The notes: generated from the sequence alone by a model not told the origin. Shown: positions 1 through 7,015, numbered from the stretch's first letter. The stretch is 8,155 nt of DNA from Pseudomonadota bacterium (GCA_019348095.1 JAHWKC010000091.1:1-8155), one strand, 5' to 3'. Translations and numbers: made by a program.

Positions 1-462
1 CGCCAGCTCCTTGCCGAGCACGATGTTGAAGCTGCCCGGTGTCAGCGAGGCCAGCTCGCCCTGCACCATCTTGTCGGCCAGTACCGACACCCGGGCCTCG
101 TCCTGCGGCACCACGCCGCGCACGAACGCCGGCTGCTGCCGCGCACCCGACAGCAACGCTTCCTTTTCCACGTACGGCGCGGCGCCGGCCACGCGCGGAT
201 CGGCCAGTGCCTGATCGACTGCCTGCGACCAGTCGGCCAGCGGTTCGCCGTAGGCGCTGACCGTGGCGTGCGCGGCCATCTGCAGCATGCGATCACGGAT
301 CTCGCGCTGGAATCCGCTCATCACCGCCAGCGTGGTGATCAGCGCCGCCACGCCCAGCGCGATGCCGAGGATGGAGGCCAGCGAGATGAAGGAGATGAAA
401 CCATTGCGGCGCTTCGCGCGCAGGTAGCGCAGGCCAATGGCGACGGGGATGGGCTTGAACAT
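1..462 (-). CDS. lolC: LolC/LolE-family lipoprotein-releasing ABC transporter permease, N-terminal 154 residues (partial)
   Basis: Membrane subunit of the Lol ABC transporter, which extracts outer-membrane lipoproteins from the inner membrane and hands them to LolA. What is seen: the start MFKPIPVAIGLRYLRAKRRN, then a first membrane segment at about residues 22-48 (GFISFISLASILGIALGVAA), then VMSGFQREIRDRML. This is the usual beginning of LolC/LolE proteins, with the IGLRYLRA motif and a G-I-x-L-G-V helix. Residues after about 65 belong to the large periplasmic domain, and the reading frame runs off the left edge, so the rest of the protein is not visible. The ATG is 24 bases after the ygfX stop and has no clear Shine-Dalgarno, consistent with read-through translation from the upstream genes. 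LolC and LolE cannot be told apart from this part; the symbol is a best guess. Confidence 0.88.
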   Translation of the reverse strand, partial: MFKPIPVAIGLRYLRAKRRNGFISFISLASILGIALGVAALITTLAVMSGFQREIRDRMLQMAAHATVSAYGEPLADWSQAVDQALADPRVAGAAPYVEKEALLSGARQQPAFVRGVVPQDEARVSVLADKMVQGELASLTPGSFNIVLGKELA

Positions 463-486
463 GCGGGACCGGCCGGAGCGAAGCGG

Positions 487-966
487 CTATGTTGCCATCG
501 AACCAGGCGGCCGCGAAGGCGGCCGCGCGGAAATTGCCAGCCGGAGTTCACGCCGCTGCGCGGCCGCCAGGCTATCGGGCCACCAGACCAGGCGCTGGCG
601 ATGCCCGTCGGCGTCGGTCCAACGGGCGAATGCGAGCGGGCCGCGCCAGGCCACCGTGAATCCGGCCACGGCGATGTCGTCGAGCGTCGTGCGTGCGCCG
701 TCGTCGGCGATCACCAGCCGGCGCACCGGTCTGCGCGCCTCCTGCCATGCAAGCCAGATGCCGTAGCCGAGCGCCGCCGACGCCAGCGGCCATGCGAGCA
801 CGGCGGGCAGGTCCGAGTGCCCCAGCGCAATCGCGGACAGCACGCCGAGCGCACCCAGCGCGGCGACGAGCAGGCGCGACGGGCGCCATTCCAGCCGACC
901 AGCGAATGCCTTATTCGCCGGGCGGCAGGTTGCGGATGTACCCGACGATTTGCGCGAGATCGGCAT
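487..966 (-). CDS. ygfX: YgfX-like membrane protein (CptA family), partner of SdhE
   Basis: Small inner-membrane protein of the YgfX/CptA type. In enterobacteria YgfX is a membrane partner of SdhE and was also described as the toxin of a CptAB pair; that function is family knowledge. What is seen: an [10 protein letters not shown] start region, two hydrophobic stretches (about residues 31-50 and 53-74) forming a helical hairpin, then a soluble tail with [22 protein letters not shown] and [21 protein letters not shown]. The last block resembles the 'LWLAADSMDEAEWRDLRR' end of E. coli YgfX. The position directly after sdhE supports the call. The only ATG in frame is at 966, 56 bases inside sdhE, and the first ~20 residues encoded from there look unlike the family. 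The true start may be a non-standard codon near the sdhE stop (for example CTG at 894), giving about 135 residues. Confidence 0.72.
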   Translation of the reverse strand: MPISRKSSGTSATCRPANKAFAGRLEWRPSRLLVAALGALGVLSAIALGHSDLPAVLAWPLASAALGYGIWLAWQEARRPVRRLVIADDGARTTLDDIAVAGFTVAWRGPLAFARWTDADGHRQRLVWWPDSLAAAQRRELRLAISARPPSRPPGSMAT

Positions 967-1195
967 CGGACGGAGTCTCGTGGCCCATGAACCAGTACCA
1001 GAGCTTATCGTCCTCGGTGTCCAGCAGCCGTAGGAAAACGCCGCGCTCGGCTCCGGGACTTTGCCGCCAGCGGCGGTCCAGATAACGGCACAGCAGCTGG
1101 TCGAGCTCGCGCATGCCGCGCCGGCAGCGCCAGCGCAGCCGACGCAGTTCGGTTTCGTCGGCCTCGCCGGCCGCGTCCGCGCCCGCGTCCGTCAT
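911..1195 (-). CDS. sdhE: SdhE, FAD assembly factor for succinate dehydrogenase (YgfY/SDHAF2 family)
   Basis: Small soluble factor (94 residues; E. coli has 88) that promotes covalent attachment of FAD to SdhA and so is needed for active complex II. What is seen: an acidic, variable N-terminus (residues 1-15), then [17 protein letters not shown], which contains the family RGxxE motif (R26, G27, E30). [20 protein letters not shown] follows, matching the family's 'F..LLe..D..L..WLm' block, and the protein ends in [12 protein letters not shown]. The start ATG at 1195 overlaps the stop of the preceding MAPEG gene by 4 bases (ATGA), which fixes the start well. The frame is open further upstream, but that sequence lies inside the MAPEG gene. 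The ygfX frame overlaps the 3' end. It is separated from sdhB by the REP-rich gap and one gene, so it may be co-transcribed with sdhCDAB or made from its own promoter. Confidence 0.93.
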   Translation of the reverse strand: MTDAGADAAGEADETELRRLRWRCRRGMRELDQLLCRYLDRRWRQSPGAERGVFLRLLDTEDDKLWYWFMGHETPSDADLAQIVGYIRNLPPGE

Positions 1196-1614
1196 CCCTT
1201 CAGCAGGCCCAGCGCCAGGTAGCCCCACAGGATCCACAGCACGAAGCCGCCGAGTGCGTAGGACATGAAGCGGTGCATGACCTTGTTGTAGGTGCAGTGG
1301 ATCGCGCTGTGCAGCACCCGCAGCGCTACGAACAGCCACGCCAGCACCAGCGTGACCTCGGTGGCCAGTTCGGTGACGGCGGCGACCACGAGCGCGAGGT
1401 AGAACAGCACCGGCAGCTCGAACAGGTTGCGGAAGTTGTCGGCGGCACGGCTGTCGGTCAGCAGCGCGGCCGACTGGGCGGAACTGGCGACCGCCTGCGG
1501 ATGGATGCGGTCACGCTTCATCTGGCCGACGCGGGTGAAATACATCCGCCACCAGACGAAGAAGGTCAGCACCGCCATTGCCAGCGCGGGAAGAAAGATG
1601 GCCGTGGGATTCAT
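1192..1614 (-). CDS. MAPEG-family integral membrane protein
   Basis: A 140-residue protein of the MAPEG family (membrane-associated proteins in eicosanoid and glutathione metabolism). Eukaryotic members include microsomal glutathione transferases, while most bacterial members have no known substrate. What is seen: four hydrophobic segments at about residues 5-24, 66-84, 86-103 and 118-138. The family motif block is also present: [16 protein letters not shown] (60-75), then [17 protein letters not shown] (99-115), with the typical N, E, R and H positions in the two core helices. The start ATG at 1614 has GGAG six bases upstream (plus-strand 1621-1624). The stop overlaps the sdhE start by 4 bases, so the two are probably translated together. 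A possible hairpin lies just upstream (1636-1689). The family call is firm; a glutathione-linked function is not shown by the sequence. Confidence 0.88.
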   Translation of the reverse strand: MNPTAIFLPALAMAVLTFFVWWRMYFTRVGQMKRDRIHPQAVASSAQSAALLTDSRAADNFRNLFELPVLFYLALVVAAVTELATEVTLVLAWLFVALRVLHSAIHCTYNKVMHRFMSYALGGFVLWILWGYLALGLLKG

Positions 1615-1620
1615 TCGACG

Positions 1621-1624
1621 CTCC
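1621..1624 (-). promoter_or_regulatory. Shine-Dalgarno of the MAPEG gene
   Basis: On the minus strand GGAG lies six bases upstream of the ATG at 1614. It is good enough to suggest independent initiation rather than read-through from sdhB. Confidence 0.55.
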
Positions 1625-1635
1625 GGATAGGTGAT

Positions 1636-1689
1636 GTCAGGCGGCTGCTGGGACCGATGGCGTGTTGTATCGGCTGCAGCCTACCTGAC
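1636..1689 (-). other. Long imperfect hairpin just upstream of the MAPEG gene
   Basis: GTCAGG (1636-1641) pairs with CCTGAC (1684-1689). GGCTGC (1643-1648) pairs with GCAGCC (1676-1681). CCGAT (1654-1658) pairs with ATCGG (1669-1673), leaving a 10-base loop. The total is 17 base pairs with small bulges. It sits 22 bases from the MAPEG ATG in the likely leader. No T-run follows it on either strand, so it does not look like a standard intrinsic terminator. It could be a leader structure, a factor-dependent stop for the sdh message, or another palindromic repeat. Confidence 0.5.
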
Positions 1690-1735
1690 CCGGCCGCGGT
1701 CGCGAAGCGCGCTCCAAGGGCCGCGCCCCGCAGGC

Positions 1736-1759
1736 GTAGAGCGGAGCTTGCGCCGCTGC
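1736..1759 (+). repeat. REP palindrome, GTAGAGC type, copy 1
   Basis: Begins GTAGAGCGGAGCTTGCGCCG. The GTAG head followed by an imperfect stem is typical of SMAG-like REP sequences of Xanthomonadaceae. The preceding bases (GCAGGC) are shared with the next copy 36 bases on, so the two form a short direct repeat. Confidence 0.65.
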
Positions 1760-1771
1760 GGGTCTGCAGGC

Positions 1772-1796
1772 GTAGAGCGGAGTTTGCTCCGCTGCC
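1772..1796 (+). repeat. REP palindrome, GTAGAGC type, copy 2
   Basis: GTAG head followed by a perfect 7-base stem: AGCGGAG, loop TTTG, CTCCGCT. It is in the same direction as copy 1 and opposite to copy 3, so copies 2 and 3 form an inverted doublet. Confidence 0.7.
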
Positions 1797-1811
1797 AGTC
1801 GCCGCGGCAAC

Positions 1812-1836
1812 AGCAGCCGAGCAAGCTCGGCTCTAC
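1812..1836 (-). repeat. REP palindrome, GTAGAGC type, copy 3 (inverted)
   Basis: Read on the minus strand it begins GTAGAGCCGAGCTTGCTCGG and has the stem AGCCGAG/CTCGGCT. The stem differs from copy 2 by a compensated change (CCG for CGG on one side, CGG for CCG on the other), so pairing is kept although the sequence differs. Confidence 0.7.
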
Positions 1837-1851
1837 GGACTCCGGGCATTT

Positions 1852-1921
1852 GTAGGAGCGCCCCATGGGCGCGATACACGCGGCCGCGTCACTCCACATC
1901 GCGGGCATGGCCCGCTCCTAC
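1852..1921. repeat. REP doublet (REPIN-like), tandem copy 1
   Basis: A 70-base unit that begins GTAGGAGCG and ends CGCTCCTAC, so its ends are exact inverted repeats. Each end carries its own small hairpin: GCGCCC-CAT-GGGCGC on the left and GCGGGC-CAT-GCCCGC on the right. Two REPs facing each other with a ~25-base middle is the layout called REPIN, a non-autonomous element moved by RAYT transposases in related bacteria. No RAYT gene is in the window. Confidence 0.75.
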
Positions 1922-1940
1922 AAAAAAAACGCGGCGCCTG

Positions 1941-2010
1941 GTAGGAGCGCCCCATGGGCGCGATGCACGCGGCCGCGTCACTCCACATCGCGGGCATGGC
2001 CCGCTCCTAC
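1941..2010. repeat. REP doublet (REPIN-like), tandem copy 2
   Basis: Differs from copy 1 at one base of 70 (G for A in GCGATGCACG). The joining spacer of 19 bases is an A8 run followed by CGCGGCGCCTG. The near-identity points to recent tandem duplication of an ~88-base unit rather than separate insertions. Confidence 0.75.
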
Positions 2011-2027
2011 AAAAACGCGGCGCCTTG

Positions 2028-2096
2028 GTAGGAGCGCCCCATGGGCGCGATGCACGCGGCCGCGTCACTCGCATCGCGGGCATGGGCCCGGCCTAC
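2028..2096. repeat. REP doublet (REPIN-like), tandem copy 3, right arm degraded
   Basis: The left arm and middle match copy 2, but the right arm has changed (CATGGGCCCGGCCTAC in place of CATGGCCCGCTCCTAC), which weakens its terminal pairing. The 17-base spacer before it has A5 instead of A8. It lies 67 bases downstream of the sdhB stop. Confidence 0.7.
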
Positions 2097-2100
2097 ATTG

Positions 2101-2132
2101 CGCCGCCGCGAAACCGTCTCCGCGGAGCGGCG
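2101..2132 (-). terminator. GC-rich hairpin after sdhB, possible transcript end structure
   Basis: CGCCG+CCGCG (2101-2110) pairs with CGCGG+CGGCG (2121-2125 and 2128-2132) with a two-base bulge and a 10-base loop. It begins 31 bases past the sdhB stop. There is no T-run on the minus strand after it, so factor-independent termination is doubtful; it may instead protect the mRNA 3' end. Confidence 0.35.
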
Positions 2133-2163
2133 AGCAATACCCGTTATGCCCGATATCGGTCGC

Positions 2164-2946
2164 TTACGCCCGGCGCGCCAGCATCAGCTTCTTGATCTCA
2201 CCGATCGCCTGCGCCGGGTTCAGGCCCTTCGGGCAGGTGCGGGCGCAGTTCATGATGGTGTGACAGCGATAGAGCTTGAACGGGTCTTCCAGATCGTCCA
2301 GGCGCGCGCCGGTGTCCTCGTCGCGCGAGTCGACAATCCAGCGGTAGGCCTGCAGCAGCACGGCCGGGCCGAGGTAGCGGTCGCCGTTCCACCAGTAGCT
2401 CGGGCAGCTGGTCGAGCAGCACGCGCACAGGATGCACTCGTACAGGCCGTCGAGTTTCTTGCGGTCCTCCGGCGACTGCAGCCGCTCGCGGTCCGATGGG
2501 GTCGGGCTCTGGGTGCGCAGCCACGGCTTGATCGATGCGTACTGCGCATAGAAATGCGTCATGTCCGGCACCAGGTCCTTGACCACGGCCATGTGCGGCA
2601 GCGGATAGATCGGGACCTCGGCCTTGCCGCAGTCCTCAATCGCCTTGGTGCAGGCGAGCATGTTGGTGCCGTCGATGTTCATCGCGCACGAGCCGCAGAT
2701 GCCTTCGCGGCACGAACGGCGGAACGTCAGCGTCGGATCGATCTCGTTCTTGATCTTGATCAGCGCGTCCAGAACCATCGGGCCGCAGCTCGCCATGTCC
2801 ACCTCGTAGGTGTCCACACGCGGGTTCAGGCCGTCATCGGGGTTCCAGCGGTAGATCTTGAAGGTGCGCGGCTGCTCCGCGCCCGGCGCCGGGAAATGGC
2901 GGCCCTTCTGGATCTTCGAGTTTTTCGGGAGAGCGAATTCGGCCAT
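2164..2946 (-). CDS. sdhB: Succinate dehydrogenase iron-sulfur subunit SdhB
   Basis: Carries electrons from the FAD of SdhA to ubiquinone at the SdhC/D membrane domain, on the cytoplasmic side of the inner membrane (complex II, TCA cycle and respiration). It has 260 residues. All cluster ligands are visible. The [2Fe-2S] set is C79, C84, C87 and C99 in [13 protein letters not shown]...LAC. The [4Fe-4S] set is C171, C174, C177 and C238. The [3Fe-4S] set is C181, C228 and C234, in [20 protein letters not shown] and [19 protein letters not shown]. Spacing equals that of E. coli SdhB (C149 to C206 is 57 residues, as here from C171 to C228). The N-terminus ([20 protein letters not shown]) is longer than in E. 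coli. The nearest Shine-Dalgarno-like GAGG is 13 bases upstream, rather far. The 155-base gap to sdhA is unusually long for this operon and holds an inverted repeat element. Confidence 0.98.
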   Translation of the reverse strand: MAEFALPKNSKIQKGRHFPAPGAEQPRTFKIYRWNPDDGLNPRVDTYEVDMASCGPMVLDALIKIKNEIDPTLTFRRSCREGICGSCAMNIDGTNMLACTKAIEDCGKAEVPIYPLPHMAVVKDLVPDMTHFYAQYASIKPWLRTQSPTPSDRERLQSPEDRKKLDGLYECILCACCSTSCPSYWWNGDRYLGPAVLLQAYRWIVDSRDEDTGARLDDLEDPFKLYRCHTIMNCARTCPKGLNPAQAIGEIKKLMLARRA

Positions 2947-2975
2947 GGTCTTGTAGTTGCCTCAAGAGCGATCTG

Positions 2976-3090
2976 GTCCGCAAAGGACGCAAAAGTCGCA
3001 AAGGTAAAGCGCTAGCTGATCAGAAAATCCGTTGCCTCTTGGACATCCTTTGTCTTGCCTTTCCTGGCGTCCTTCACGTCCTTCGCTGAC
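2976..3090. repeat. Inverted arrays of a 9-base repeat between sdhA and sdhB
   Basis: The left arm begins GTCCGCAAAGGACGC (2976-2990) and continues in 9-base steps (GCAAAGGAC, GCAAAAGTC, GCAAAGG to 3004). The right arm, read on the opposite strand from 3090, begins GTCAGCGAAGGACGTG with steps GCGAAGGAC and GTGAAGGAC. The first 24 positions of the two arms agree at 18. The middle is a ~40-base less repetitive stretch. The whole fills most of the sdhA-sdhB gap and could form a long imperfect hairpin in the sdh mRNA. It encodes nothing convincing. It could be a MITE-like insertion or an RNA processing or stability element. Confidence 0.55.
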
Positions 3091-3101
3091 AAAAGCTTTC
3101 G

Positions 3102-4910
<1,809 letters not shown>

Positions 4911-4919
4911 GGATCGGAT

Positions 4920-4925
4920 TTCCTT
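4920..4925 (-). promoter_or_regulatory. Shine-Dalgarno of sdhA, decides the start
   Basis: AAGGAA on the minus strand, nine bases before the ATG at 4910. It selects that start over the much longer open frame reaching back through sdhD. Confidence 0.6.
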
Positions 4926-4942
4926 GATGGGCGCCTGACAGG

Positions 4943-5338
4943 TCAGACGCCGGCCAGCGCGATGCGGACGACCGCAAGCACGCTGGCCAGGGCCGCGAGG
5001 ACGCAAACGAAGATGACCGCCAGCTGCGAGGTCACCGCGAGCCAGGGCGTGTGGACGTAGTCCTCGATGATCACCTGCATGCCGAGCTGCGCATGCCAGA
5101 AGGTGGCGACCAGAAAGGCCACCAGCAACACCGCATTGACCGGGTGGGCGACCGTGGCGCGCAAGCTCGCGTAGTCGGCGCCGACCATCCATACCACCAG
5201 GCCGACGACATAGAGCGACAGGAAGATCAGCGCGATCGCGGTGACCCGCTGGACGATGAAGTGATGAGTGCCGCCCTTGGCCGAGCCCAGCCCGCGGGCG
5301 TGCTTGAGCGGATGCCGCAACCGGTCGTGGGCGCTCAT
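4943..5338 (-). CDS. sdhD: Succinate dehydrogenase membrane anchor subunit SdhD
   Basis: With SdhC it anchors SdhA/B in the inner membrane, binds heme b and forms the ubiquinone site. It has 131 residues. What is seen: an N-terminal [20 protein letters not shown] block like the 'GVHDFILVRATAI' of E. coli SdhD. Three hydrophobic helices follow at about 32-53, 66-87 and 99-128. H82 in [15 protein letters not shown] corresponds to the heme-b ligand (E. coli H71), and Y94 in the same motif to the quinone-site tyrosine (E. coli Y83). The start ATG overlaps the sdhC stop by 4 bases (ATGA) and is preceded by a strong GGGAGGT five bases upstream inside the end of sdhC. The open frame continues much further upstream, but that part is a shadow of sdhC. 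Confidence 0.95.
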   Translation of the reverse strand: MSAHDRLRHPLKHARGLGSAKGGTHHFIVQRVTAIALIFLSLYVVGLVVWMVGADYASLRATVAHPVNAVLLVAFLVATFWHAQLGMQVIIEDYVHTPWLAVTSQLAVIFVCVLAALASVLAVVRIALAGV

Positions 5339-5742
5339 GCCGCACCTCCCTGCATCATCGCCACCATCCACAACAACGCGGTCAGCACCAGGCTGCCGAT
5401 CACCGCCACCCAGCTGCGCGTCACGAACGACTCGACCCGATAGCCCCAGCCGGCGTCCTGCAGCAGGTGGCGGATGCCGTTGAGCAGGTGGTAGGCCAAC
5501 GCCCAGCTCCAGCCGAACAGGACCAGGAACCCCAGCGGCGAGCGCGCCGCCCCGGCGAACTGGCCCCATTGCTCCGGACCGGCGGCCAGCGCCAGCAACG
5601 CCCAAGCGATCAGCAGGCTGCCCAGAGTGAGGATGACACCGGTGATCCGGTGCAGGATCGAGGTGACCATCTGGATCTGCCAGCGGTACACCTGCATGTG
5701 CGGTGAAAGGGGGCGTTGTACTGGACGTTCGCGGCTGGCCAT
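5335..5742 (-). CDS. sdhC: Succinate dehydrogenase cytochrome b556 subunit SdhC
   Basis: Membrane subunit of complex II. It has 135 residues from the chosen start. What is seen: [13 protein letters not shown], the classic SdhC N-terminal motif; then SILHRITG, where S28 and R32 match the quinone-site Ser27 and Arg31 of E. coli SdhC. Three helices lie at about 34-54, 69-89 and 111-131. H85 in [14 protein letters not shown] corresponds to the heme ligand His84. I chose ATG at 5742 ([14 protein letters not shown]) because the family usually starts 10-15 residues before the motif. An in-frame ATG at 5832 would add 30 residues of low-complexity sequence (MQLLTQLPTQLRSK) encoded by 12-base tandem repeats. 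Neither start has a clear Shine-Dalgarno, so the start is less certain than the identity. The SDHAF4 gene lies 138 bases upstream. Confidence 0.93.
   Translation of the reverse strand: MASRERPVQRPLSPHMQVYRWQIQMVTSILHRITGVILTLGSLLIAWALLALAAGPEQWGQFAGAARSPLGFLVLFGWSWALAYHLLNGIRHLLQDAGWGYRVESFVTRSWVAVIGSLVLTALLWMVAMMQGGAA
5344..5350 (-). promoter_or_regulatory. Strong Shine-Dalgarno of sdhD inside sdhC
   Basis: GGGAGGT on the minus strand, five bases before the sdhD ATG at 5338. It is the best ribosome-binding site in the operon and fixes the sdhD start. Confidence 0.7.
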
Positions 5743-5798
5743 GGGCGATGGCGGTCTCGACTGGGCGGCAAAGCCGCGTGGCGGGGGCGCTTTGGAGC

Positions 5799-5834
5799 GG
5801 AGTTGCGTAGGGAGTTGCGTGAGGAGTTGCATGT
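5799..5834 (-). repeat. Three 12-base tandem repeats in the sdhC leader
   Basis: On the plus strand the units are GGAGTTGCGTAG, GGAGTTGCGTGA and GGAGTTGCATGT, exactly in register. In the message (minus strand) this gives three CAACUCC blocks between the SDHAF4 and sdhC coding regions. They could be binding sites for an RNA-binding protein or small RNA, or slippage-prone DNA with no role. Confidence 0.6.
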
Positions 5835-5880
5835 TGCAGTGACGCGCAGGAGCGACGGCGATGGAGCAGTGCGCCGCGCG

Positions 5881-6057
5881 TCAGAAATCGATGCAGCGGC
5901 CATTCTTCTCCCAGTCGCCATAGCGCGTGGGTTCCGGACCCTCGCGACCGCCGAATTCCTGCTCGGACGCCTCATCGGAGGGCGGCTCGGGCGCAGGCAC
6001 CTGCGGCGTCTCGGCGACGTCTTCGGGGCGGGGTGAGGGGTCGGCATGGCCTATCAT
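5881..6057 (-). CDS. SDHAF4-type succinate dehydrogenase assembly factor (DUF1674)
   Basis: Short protein (58 residues from ATG 6057) whose C-terminal 25 residues are the DUF1674/SDHAF4 signature: EFGGREGPEPTRYGDWEK (34-51) then NGRCIDF at the very end. In yeast and animals SDHAF4 (Sdh8) binds flavinylated SDHA, shields it from oxidative damage and promotes joining to SDHB; a similar role in bacteria is inferred. The N-terminal half is Pro/Glu/Asp-rich and probably disordered. The position directly before sdhC, on the same strand, strongly supports the role. The frame is open back to an ATG at 6117, but that start would overlap ygfZ by 31 bases. The ATG at 6057 is preferred, though its ribosome site is weak (GAGGA about 18 bases upstream). 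Easily missed by gene callers because it is so short. Confidence 0.88.
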   Translation of the reverse strand: MIGHADPSPRPEDVAETPQVPAPEPPSDEASEQEFGGREGPEPTRYGDWEKNGRCIDF

Positions 6058-6086
6058 TGCAACATTGAAGCTTAGTCCTCGCCCCC
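6058..6086. promoter_or_regulatory. 29-base divergent spacer between the SDHAF4 gene and ygfZ
   Basis: The two starts lie back to back, so at least one promoter must reach into a coding sequence. For ygfZ, TATCAT at 6052-6057 (five of six bases of the -10 consensus) is the best candidate, with no good -35. For the minus-strand sdh message I see no convincing hexamers; its promoter would lie inside the 5' end of ygfZ. An AAGCTT palindrome is at 6068-6073. Confidence 0.3.
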
Positions 6087-6959
6087 ATGCATGACAACCC
6101 GCAAACGCCTCCGCCACCGCTTCCGGCAGCGCTCGAACACCGGGTGATCACCATGACCGGGCGCGATTCCAGCGCCTTCGCGCAAGCCCAGTTCATGAAC
6201 GATGTCGACGCCATCGCGCCCGGCCATTGGCAGTGGAACGGCTGGCTGACGCCCAAAGGCCGCGTGATCGCGCTGTTCGCCCTGCTCAAGCTCGACGCCG
6301 AGACGCTCTGGCTGCTGCTGCCAGATGCCGATCCTTCGAACATGGCCGATGGGCTGCGGCGCTTCGTGTTCCGCAGCAAGGTGGCGATGGCGGTGCGTGA
6401 TGACCTGCTTGTGACGGGGTGCTTCGGGGCCTGCGCCGGCGTGCAGGGAAATGCGTTTGCCATCGACAGCGAAGGCGCACTGGAACTGGACATGGGCGGC
6501 GATGGCGGGCCCCGCTGCCTGCGAATCGCAACGGGTGCTGCCTGCAGCGCCGAAGCCGACGCCGTCGCGCGCTGGGCCGCGTGCGATCTCGAACATGGCC
6601 TGCCACGCCTGCCCAACTCGCAGATCGAGCAGTGGACGCCGCAGCAACTGACGCTTGACCGGCTGCATGGGTTCAGCGTCAAGAAGGGCTGCTACCCCGG
6701 TCAGGAAATCGTCGCGCGCACGCATTTCCTCGGCAAGGTGAAGCGCGGGGTGGTGCTGCTAGAAAGCGATGCGCCGTTGAGCGCAGGCGCGGACGTGCAC
6801 GCCAGTGGCACGGCGATCGGCAAGGTGGTCGCGATCGCAAGCGATGGCGATCGGCACCTGGGCCTGGCGGTGTTGCCGTTGGAGCGGGACTCGCCGGTCT
6901 CCGATGCGGGCGGCGTCCCGGTTCGCGAAGCCTCGATCGAGGATGGTCTGGCGCGCTAG
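6087..6959 (+). CDS. ygfZ: YgfZ/GcvT-domain protein, folate-binding Fe-S enzyme maintenance factor (IBA57 family)
   Basis: Tetrahydrofolate-binding protein related to the glycine-cleavage T protein. It supports the activity of Fe-S enzymes such as MiaB in E. coli, and its mitochondrial relative IBA57 supports [4Fe-4S] cluster formation. It has 290 residues (E. coli 326). What is seen: the N-terminal FAQAQFMNDV and WNGWLTPKGRVIALFALL blocks typical of proteobacterial YgfZ; the diagnostic motif KKGCYPGQEIVARTHFLGKV (from residue 199) with the conserved C202; and a C-terminal barrel region ending in VPVREASIEDGLAR. The start ATG at 6087 fits the expected N-terminus but has no clear Shine-Dalgarno. 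In E. coli ygfZ lies beside sdhE-ygfX; here the sdh operon sits between them. A substrate role in building SdhB clusters is plausible but inferred. Confidence 0.93.
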   Translation: MHDNPQTPPPPLPAALEHRVITMTGRDSSAFAQAQFMNDVDAIAPGHWQWNGWLTPKGRVIALFALLKLDAETLWLLLPDADPSNMADGLRRFVFRSKVAMAVRDDLLVTGCFGACAGVQGNAFAIDSEGALELDMGGDGGPRCLRIATGAACSAEADAVARWAACDLEHGLPRLPNSQIEQWTPQQLTLDRLHGFSVKKGCYPGQEIVARTHFLGKVKRGVVLLESDAPLSAGADVHASGTAIGKVVAIASDGDRHLGLAVLPLERDSPVSDAGGVPVREASIEDGLAR

Positions 6960-6991
6960 CCGTCCACCACCGCGCCCCGCGCCCACTTTTT

Positions 6992-7015
6992 GTAGGAGCG
7001 GCTCTTAGCCGCGAC
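6992..7015 (+). repeat. REP palindrome, GTAGGAGCGGC type, copy 1
   Basis: GTAGGAGCGGCTCTTAGCCG start with the stem GCGGCT/AGCCGC, 32 bases after the ygfZ stop and preceded by a T5 run. It is in opposite direction to the two copies below, so copies 1 and 2 make a loose inverted doublet in this convergent gap. Confidence 0.7.

Larger units (their letters stand above)
1615..2163. other. 549-base intergenic region packed with REP palindromes and hairpins
   Basis: No credible gene is present. Reading rightwards it holds a hairpin next to the MAPEG start, two direct and one inverted copy of a GTAGAGC-type REP palindrome, three tandem doublets of a GTAGGAGCG-type palindrome, and a short GC hairpin near the sdhB stop. 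Open frames across it are translations of the repeats. It separates sdhB from the MAPEG-sdhE-ygfX-lolC genes, so it may mark the 3' end of the sdh message, with a second promoter further on. I could not identify a convincing promoter: on the minus strand the stretch before the MAPEG gene offers only weak -10-like hexamers. Confidence 0.75.

Noticed and set aside
268..990. 240-codon plus-strand open frame over lolC, ygfX and sdhE
   Set aside because: Antisense to three genes with recognisable products; composition is that of a shadow frame.
1921..1940. Intrinsic terminator using the A8 run at 1922-1929
   Set aside because: On the minus strand the T8 run is preceded by the short spacer, not directly by a stable hairpin, and on the plus strand it is an A-run. 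The order is wrong for a standard terminator.
1852..2096. CRISPR array
   Set aside because: The spacers between repeats are nearly the same as each other (A-run plus CGCGGCGCC) and only 17-19 bases; repeats are 70 bases with inner palindromes. This is a tandem REP array.
1865..2263. Open frame with repeated peptide (SAPWARCTRPRHS)
   Set aside because: The peptide repeats are only the translation of the tandem REP doublets.
2041..3015. 324-codon plus-strand open frame opposite sdhB
   Set aside because: It starts inside a REP copy, runs antisense to sdhB and ends in the 9-base repeat array; no family features are visible.
5972..6725. Minus-strand open frames opposite ygfZ (236 and 217 codons)
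   Set aside because: They are antisense to ygfZ, whose KGCYPGQE motif leaves no doubt about the coding strand.
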